This document shows, in pieces, positions 57,644 through 64,000 of a DNA stretch of 64,000 nt. Positions within the stretch are counted from its first letter, which is position 1. Each line of letters starts with the position of its first letter. A model generated the notes under the pieces. That model had not been told where the DNA came from. It saw nothing but the letters and a program-made list of their open reading frames with translations, and ran no database searches. This DNA is from Kryptolebias marmoratus (taxonomy: Eukaryota; Chordata; Actinopteri; Cyprinodontiformes; Rivulidae), in assembly GCF_001649575.2 (NCBI RefSeq), contig NC_051434.1, positions 17,709,551 through 17,773,550 of the forward strand. The letters are read 5' to 3'. The position numbers and the translations under genes are program-made.

Positions 57644-57945
57644 TCAGCAGTCTACAGCAGAAATTAGAAGTTTGTTCCAAAGGAGAGGAGCCTGAGAACT
57701 GAAAGCTCTGCCTCCTGTTCTACTTTCAGAAACTCCAGGAACCACAAGTAAACCTGCAGTCTGAGAGCGAAGTGCTCTGTTAGGAAAATATGGAACAATA
57801 AGATCTTTAATATAAGATGGAGCGTGGTTTTGAGGTTTGCATGTTAGAAGTAAGATTTTAATTTCTATTCTGAGTTTGACAGGGAGCCAATAGAGAGAAG
57901 CTAAAACTGGAGAAACACGATCTCTCATCCTAACTCTCATCAGAA
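57644..57945 (-). mobile_element. L2/Maui-type LINE, end of ORF2
   Basis: The minus-strand frame reads LYWLPVKLRIEIKILLLTCK, then APSYIKDLI, NRALRSQTAGLLVVPGV and GGRAFSSQAPLLWNKL. This is the characteristic C-terminus of L2-clade ORF2. About 95 residues are open with few disruptions. The 5' part is absent. Confidence 0.85.
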
Positions 57946-58699
57946 CTCAGAACTGCAGTTTTTTGTTTTTTTTTTCCGAACAGCTGTGATAGCAGCAGAC
58001 CAACCAAGAAGAATTGTGTGGACTAGTTTTTATACATCAGTTTGTGCTATTTCTAATTTTAAGATGATTGCTACTTTAGTATTCTGTTTTATTCTAAATT
58101 TAAAAAGAAAAGATGAGAGGATAACCCATAGGCCTGCAAAAAAATTGAATTTTCAAACCATAGAACTGAATTAAAGGACAAACGGTACAGTAACAAATAT
58201 GTAATGTTTTATTTTAAAGTATGTATACAAGTTTTTTTTTCAATCTATAAAGTCTCCCAGTATGTTTGCAGACTATTAATTTGACGTCACCTCCTCAAAC
58301 TTTAGGCCACTTTTTAACATAAAATCAGAGGCTAAACCCCCACGTGCTGATTAGAATGATCTATTTCACTACACAGGTACGATGCATTCAATGGTTGTAG
58401 GACGGAAAAGATATTACTCTCAATTTTAGAATTTGCTCAGTGTGTGTGTGTCTGCAAACGGGCTGAACTGAGTTTCCGGTAAATATTTCTTACAGGTTGT
58501 ATTCGCTGCTCATTTCCAGTAAATAATATTAAAATAAACACTCCAACTTCATAAAAACGTGATGATAAAAGTTATACAGAAAGAAATATGTTCTGAAATA
58601 ACGAGCTGCAAAATATAACTTATCACGATATTAACTGGGTGATATCTGGACAGTATTGGGGTGGTAAAAAAAAACAAAAAACTAACAAATCGAATCTTT

Positions 58700-58909
58700 T
58701 TATTACATTTGAAAGTGTTGAAAGTGTTGAGCCCACATTTCCAGCGTCACGCAATGCACCACGTGGTTAAAGACCCTCGTAGCCGTTGAATCGCGGGATG
58801 TCCGGACTGCACTTGAAGGCAGCGCCCCATCAGCAGTCTGGTCAACAACATTCCTGCTGGGAGACTCGGGGCGAACTTCACCGACATCCCCGCACTTTAA
58901 AACACCGAC
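58700..58909 (+). promoter_or_regulatory. ldlrap1: ldlrap1 5' leader / promoter region
   Basis: CpG density rises from about 58745 up to the ldlrap1 start. At least two upstream ATGs are present: a short closed frame near 58754 and a longer frame opening at 58798 that overlaps the ldlrap1 start out of frame. There is no TATA box, and the transcription start is not defined. Confidence 0.45.
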
Positions 58910-58994
58910 ATGGACACGCTCAAGTCGGCCGGCAGGGCTATTATCCGGAGCCCAAGCGTGACGAAACAGTCGTGGACCGCCGGCAGACACAAAA
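58910..58994 (+). CDS. ldlrap1: LDLR adaptor protein 1 (ARH), coding exon 1 only
   Basis: The exon encodes MDTLKSAGRAIIRSPSVT, then KQSWTAGRHK, and ends A|GTAAGG at 58994 in phase 1. Human LDLRAP1 begins MDALKSAGRAIIRSPS and continues with KQSW and GRHRKLPENW, so the residue split by the intron is the Lys of RKL. LDLRAP1 is a PTB-domain adaptor that links NPXY tails of LDL-receptor family proteins to clathrin and AP-2. Only the leader before the PTB domain is in this window. No exon 2 resembling LPENWTDTRE was found up to 64000, consistent with the long first intron of the human gene. The order maco1-ldlrap1 in the same orientation matches human 1p36. The ATG lies in ACCGACATGG, a good Kozak context. 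Confidence 0.93.
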
Positions 58995-59308
58995 GTAAGG
59001 AAAATATAGTGGAAAAGTAAGGGAGGGTAAAAGAAAGGGAGGGTAAAAGAAAAAAAGCTACGTAAAATAGGAATTTCAAGCCGTCTCTTGCCAAAATTCA
59101 TTGACTTTACCTGCTGTTGTATATTTTTTTACTTTTATTACCAAGTACTCGAGACAAATGTGATATTTATAACCCTATTTTTTTAAATCAAGTCCTACAA
59201 AAGTAACGGCTGTCATTAGAGTCACTGAAGTTTCCTTCACTTCTGTTTATAAAGGAAATATTTTACTATTTCTATTTAGACTCGGTGTACCTACCCCCCC
59301 CCCCCCCC

Positions 59309-59379
59309 NNNNNNNNNNNNNNNNNNNNNNNNNNNNNNNNNNNNNNNNNNNNNNNNNNNNNNNNNNNNNNNNNNNNNNN
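59309..59379. other. Assembly gap bordered by poly-C on both sides
   Basis: 71 N bases between C runs at 59294-59308 and 59380-59394. True length is unknown. Confidence 1.
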
Positions 59380-59599
59380 CCCCCCCCCCCCCCCGCCGTC
59401 TTTTAAACTGTGGCCAGCTCAGTTCTGTCTTGTAATCTGGTATTTTGGATTTGTTGATAATCCCAGTCATCACAGCTTTCCATACAGTTCAGCAACATAT
59501 TCAAAATACCCTGGACTCTTTAAAAAAAAAAAAAAGCTGTATTCTGTGAGAAAAAAACTGGGGTTTAAAAAGTGCCATCTTTGGACTCCTAGTCAGAGG

Positions 59600-60420
59600 A
59601 AGTTCAGCCTATTTTTCATAATAAAACTGCTCCAGCTCCTTCAAATTGGACCGCTTGTGCACAGCTGTCTTTAACTCCTCGAGATTCTCAGTGAGATTCC
59701 AGAGGTTCAGGCGTTTCTCCTTTAACCCCTGGAGTGTTGCTTCAGCAGAGCGGTTTAGGGTCATCGCCCTGCTGGAAGGTGAACCTCAGTCCCAGGCTCA
59801 AACCTCCAACAAGTTCCTCTCAAAGACTTGTTTTCTGGATTTTTCACACTTAGTGTCATAGTTTGGTATTTTCAGTTTGTTGTTTTGATTATTGTCTTGT
59901 TTCGGTTTGAGTTCTTGTTTCAGTTTAGTTTTTCCTGTTCATGTTTGTTGTCATCATTCACCTGTCCTCTGCTCAGCAGTTTTCTGGTTTCTTGTNNNNN
60001 NNNNNNNNNNNNNNNNNNNNNNNNNNNTTTTCTGGTTTCCTGTCACACCCATCTCCAGCTGTCTTCACTCCTAATCACACACCTGTTCCCACTTCTCCTC
60101 ATCACCCTCTGCTTTAAAACTTGGTCTTCCTCTCCACCTCCCTGCCGATTCATTGTTGTTTGTTCGCGTTTGGTTCCAGTCTGGTCCCTCTTTGTTTTTG
60201 CCTTGCCTTGTCCCGCCTTTGTTATTATCTGGATTTTTGTTATAGTTAGTTTTGCTGCCACGTCAGCTTTTTGTTTTCTTCTTTTGTTATATAAATAAAT
60301 CAGTTTTTGTTTCTGAAGATGAGTCTGCGGATTGGGTTCGCCACGCTGACACCTCATTCTGACACTTAGAGGACAAATCAGGAGCTCTGCAGGTCAGCTG
60401 CTGCTTGGTCCCGTTGGTGC
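59600..60420 (-). mobile_element. Tc1-like fragment split by a solo LTR
   Basis: 59620-59848 (CAGCTCCTTCAAATTGGACC, GCCCTGCTGGAAGGTGAACC) and 60370-60420 belong to the same Tc1-like family as the element at 27315-28885. The intervening 511 bp are an LTR insertion. Confidence 0.65.
59854..60364 (+). mobile_element. Solo LTR of an LTR retrotransposon with 5-bp target duplication
   Basis: Begins TGTCATAGTTTGG and ends CATTCTGACA. It is flanked by CTTAG on both sides (59849-59853 and 60365-60369), a perfect 5-bp duplication. Poly(A) hexamer AATAAA at about 60294 is followed by about 65 bases of U5-like sequence. An N gap (59996-60027) lies inside. There are no internal genes, so this is a recombined solo LTR. 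Superfamily (Gypsy- or BEL-like) is not determined. Confidence 0.85.
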
Positions 60421-61906
60421 AAAGCCACAAAACATCTGTATGGGCACGATAAAATAAGCAGTGGTTGACTTCATAATATATTTCAACATTTCATGTAACT
60501 TAAGCAGCCCGTTTGGAACAATAGAAGTGCTTCAGGCTATAGTAATTTGACTGCCAAAATTAGTTTTTTAACTATCTTAGTGGCGATAATGCACTGTTGG
60601 ACTGCTCCTATGTAGTTAATCTGATATAAAATACTTCAAGGGCCACTTCTTTTGCTTAATGCTCATTTTACAAATGGTCAGATCCATCTGTATGAGCTCC
60701 TTTGTCCTGGCTCACGTGTTTGCATCTCGACTGTAAATGGACTCTGAGCCTCACTGCCCTGATTACTAGAAGAATTAGCAAGCTTGATGAAAATGCGGCC
60801 ATCTGACCCCCTTGTAATCAAAGTGGAGTATTGTAGTGTCGGTCAACAGGTCTTCTCCCTTGTCAAGCTGGACTTCCAGGTCTGGTTCTTATAGGTCTAG
60901 ACTGACCTACATTTCCATTCAGTGACTGGGGAATGGAGTTTCTACAGGCTCAGGTACCGATTGGACGCTCGGCTTTACTTTGATTTGAGGATTCACCTGC
61001 TCAGCTACCGCGAGGTCGGCTCTGTCTCCTTGAATGACTTGTGCGAGCCCACTGCCAGTCTCAAGCAGCAGCAGGTGCATGCTTGTTTGTGGCAAACGAC
61101 AGTTTTTCAACTTTTTAAAAAAAAAAAGAAAAAAGAAAACTTAAGCGTGCCACTTGTCCAACGTCCATCAGAAAATCACGTGATGAATGTTTACCTGCGT
61201 CATCGAATGGCAAAAGCTTTCCCTTGTTGCTCGTTTGTCGCATGATTCTTGTTAAAAGTCCCAAACTTCCCTTAAAGGTCAGCGAAACGGTTTGTGTCCT
61301 AGCTGTACAAGTTATCAGGGGGACAAACCAAACCTGCCTTTCTGTTGTTTTCTGAAGAAGAAGTTAATTTAACCTATATTTCGAGTCACTTATTGGGAAA
61401 CATTGGCAAAGCATGTTTGGATAGTCCGCTTGACAATTCATACAGCCTACTGCCGAGCACGAGATAACCAGTTTGCTGATTTAAGTGGACAATTTTGTAC
61501 TTTTAAGAGGCAAAAAAGTAAGAAGAAAGAAAGTTTGTGCTATTCAACAACAAAGCATGTGTTTATTGTTGTTTAGATGTCTGAATTCCTGCAGCCAGGT
61601 GGTCGCTCAGACCATGTGTCATCATTAAGTCACGTCCTTAAAAGGGACCTATTATGCAAAGTTCACTTTTTACATGTTTTTGTACTTGCATTTGGGTATC
61701 TACTGCTTCTAGAAACAGTCCAAGTGCAAAAAAACCCACCCAGCAATCCAGCGAAGGCGTCAGACTTCGATGAGTGTGGTTAGGTTACTTCTTTAAGGAA
61801 TTAGGAATCTCGCGCCTGCCCAGTAATCAAATTCCCAGACTGCACAGCTCACTCTTAGATTGACATGCAGTTTCAGCACAAAAGGGAGTGTGGCGAATCC
61901 CCTGAA

Positions 61907-62218
61907 GTGGTGGTTCTCAAACTTTTCATGCTCCTATTTAGTGGGAGAACAATTTCCAGGCCCTCTGCCGGCTCAACGAGACTAAAAATGGGACGCATTT
62001 AACTACAAATATGTCATTACCAGCGGGCGATCCATCTGTCTAATTGCCACGGAAAGACAGTTTGTGTAACACAAAAACAACTAAGAGCTGCAGCGACGTC
62101 CAATCATTAGTTCTGCTTACAACTATATAGGACAAAAAAATAAATAAATTAGTAGTGGTGATTCGCCTACCCCTGTCATGACACTGAGGGTTGTGGCTGA
62201 AAGCTGAAGAACCACTGT
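61907..62218. mobile_element. hAT-like MITE in ldlrap1 intron 1
   Basis: The left terminus GTGGTGGTTCTCAAACTTTT and right terminus, inverted as CAGTGGTTCTTCAGCTTTC, match the CAGTGGTTCTCAA hAT type. The same terminus occurs alone at 522-540. Confidence 0.7.
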
Positions 62219-64000
62219 CCTAAAGCAGCTATGCTCTAAAGGGTCTGTGATTCAAAGAACATCAAGTACTTTACTGTGATCAGAACAAACTCCTTACATT
62301 AAAAAGATCCACTAAAATGGATTTGAACAGCAACAACAATGTAGGTAGTTATGCCAGAGTCAAGTCTTTTAGTGACATGACTGTAACAGGTTCTGCATCT
62401 GCTCTGTTTATTTGGCTGATACTAAAAAAAAAAAGTCTTCAAAAAATGCTTTTTTATTTTGCATTTTTTTGAAATTCCAAACCCGCTTACGTGTTTAGAT
62501 CATGTATTCTTTCGAGCAACTCGTTAAAATTTGGGATTTTGCTTGAAATACTTAAGAGAGAAAGTCAAAAGGCGGCAGAGGTTTGGTAAAAGAAACGTAA
62601 AAGAAAAGCAAACAGGCAGGGTCCTAAGTTGTAGGAGCGCAGCTGGTGGTTTCCTTGGTGATCCGGTGTTTGGAGTCGGCACACAGAGGAGTCAGGAAAT
62701 GTAATGCTGCCTGACCACTGGAACTTATTGGATCAACAGTGCTGTTGCCTCAGCGTGCGACAAAGACCTCCCATCAGCGTTAGATGTAAAGAAAAACTAA
62801 GCATCTAAAAACTGCCCCCCCCCCCCCCCCCCCNNNNNNNNNNAAATTCCCCTCTTCTCAGCCCCAGATCTCCAGTTATCACCGACAAATTAAATCAACA
62901 CAGACGTCAAAGACGGCAGCTGTGTTGAGATTCTCTCAGAGGGAGAAATACAGGAGAAAGACTTTTTTTTTCTTCTCTTGGTTGCATAACAATCAAAACA
63001 CCAACTTTTCCCTGAGACACGAAAAGGTTTCAGCTTTTCGACCTCTCTGCTTCTGACCAAACATAAGAGAATCGGAGAAGCAGGGTCAATAAGTTGAAGG
63101 TCTCATGCGCCACACAAACATCGAGAACCAATGGAGACAAATGTCTTCCTGCTGTGTCACTTGCTTACTTTACTAGCATTGTGGGGGGGGGTGAATAATG
63201 GCTTTTGAACACAAAACAACGATTGTGTCCAACTGCCAGCTGGGACGTGCAATCAAAGCTTGTGGAATGGGACAGTATTGTATACAATATTCTATAAGAG
63301 TAAACCATTTATTTTATGGGTGAAGGAGGAGATTTTATGCTGCAGTTCGGCTGTTCGTGTACCGAAGCTTTCTGAACCAGGGTCTCAGAGTGGAGATTTT
63401 TCGGGGTTTATCCCTCACAGTGGTGTGGGCTGCAGTCATTAGCTGTTCTGCTCGAGTAGATCAACAGTAACAACAGCAGATAGCAGAGGGCTGTTTGTGC
63501 TGCTCACCCTGTTCAACATGTAGCATCAACCCAACCTCACTGTCGGTCCAATCAAACGTCCGTGTTTCACTGTTTTAGACGTAACTGTTTACATGCTGCA
63601 GACTGCAGGTGCGCCTCATTGAAAGCCTGGCATCAATGTTTCCAGATATGTGATAATTACCATTTTTATAAGATAGTTTTAGGGTCAAGTCTCCTTCCTT
63701 TTCTGTGCACATGTTCGCCAAATCACAACACATATATAATCTCCCCCGTCTGAGAAAGCACGCCTCACTCAGAACATGTGATAGTTTGGGTCAAAACACA
63801 ATCATTTTAAAGGAACCGTACGTTAATTTGTCATTTTCTATCTGGCAACCCTGCCTGGCATGGAAACTACAGCATATTCAATGAGCACAGCCATATCTAT
63901 GGGAATGCATTTTTTTTCCTCTTGTTGATTCCCCACAATATGGAAAAAACACTAATATTTCCAGAGATCGTTAACATGTAAACAGGGACAAAAACCTGAA

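Larger units (their letters stand above)
58995..64000 (+). other. ldlrap1: ldlrap1 intron 1 (continues past window)
   Basis: No further ldlrap1 exon is visible. The interval holds two gaps bordered by poly-C, a solo LTR inside a Tc1-like fragment, a hAT-like element at 61907-62218, and a teleost repeat beginning at about 61637 with GGGACCTATTATGCA. From 62300 to 64000 I see nothing assignable apart from a gap at 62834-62843. Confidence 0.6.

Noticed and set aside
58703..59101. 132-codon minus-strand ORF
   Set aside because: Antisense of the ldlrap1 first exon and its leader; the plus strand carries the recognisable protein.

Overview
This is nuclear genomic DNA from a ray-finned fish, almost certainly a teleost. 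The genes have introns and vertebrate-type splice sites. The mobile elements are those that fill teleost genomes: Rex3 ending in (GATG)n, several Tc1-like families, hAT and Harbinger-like MITEs, and an L2/Maui-type LINE end. The species cannot be fixed from the sequence. Four protein-coding genes can be supported, all in the right-hand 60 percent of the window. LAYOUT: (1) 1-26.5 kb has no recognisable exon. It holds old transposon copies, an unclassified repeat that often occurs as direct dimers, microsatellites, an orphan CpG island near 20.9 kb, a block near 17.6 kb with three perfect POU octamers, and two CTCF-like motifs near 23.4 kb. (2) 26.7-33.0 kb, minus strand: e2f6, with six coding exons joining in frame to 270 codons. 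One of its introns has textbook U12-type AT-AC ends. (3) 34.3-38.5 kb, minus strand: srfbp1, with two coding exons and a non-coding first exon. (4) 38.7-56.1 kb, plus strand: maco1 (macoilin, formerly tmem57). It is complete, with eleven coding exons joining in frame to 681 residues. It starts head to head with srfbp1 across a promoter of about 200 bp that carries a perfect CRE palindrome. (5) 58.9-59.0 kb, plus strand: coding exon 1 of ldlrap1 (ARH). The rest of that gene lies beyond the right edge. MACO1 and LDLRAP1 are also neighbours on human 1p36, so this part of the window is conserved synteny. HOW THE GENES RELATE: the four do not form one pathway. E2F6 is a transcriptional repressor. 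SRFBP1 is a BUD22-family nuclear protein. Macoilin is an ER/nuclear-envelope membrane protein of neurons. LDLRAP1 is a clathrin adaptor. The only visible regulatory coupling is the shared srfbp1/maco1 promoter. Introns are loaded with transposon fossils, some nested three deep. I found no intact transposase, CRISPR array, tRNA gene or rRNA gene. The most informative observations are the AT-AC intron in e2f6, the reconstruction of nested insertions with intact target-site duplications, and paired composite elements that carry a vestigial MADF-domain reading frame.
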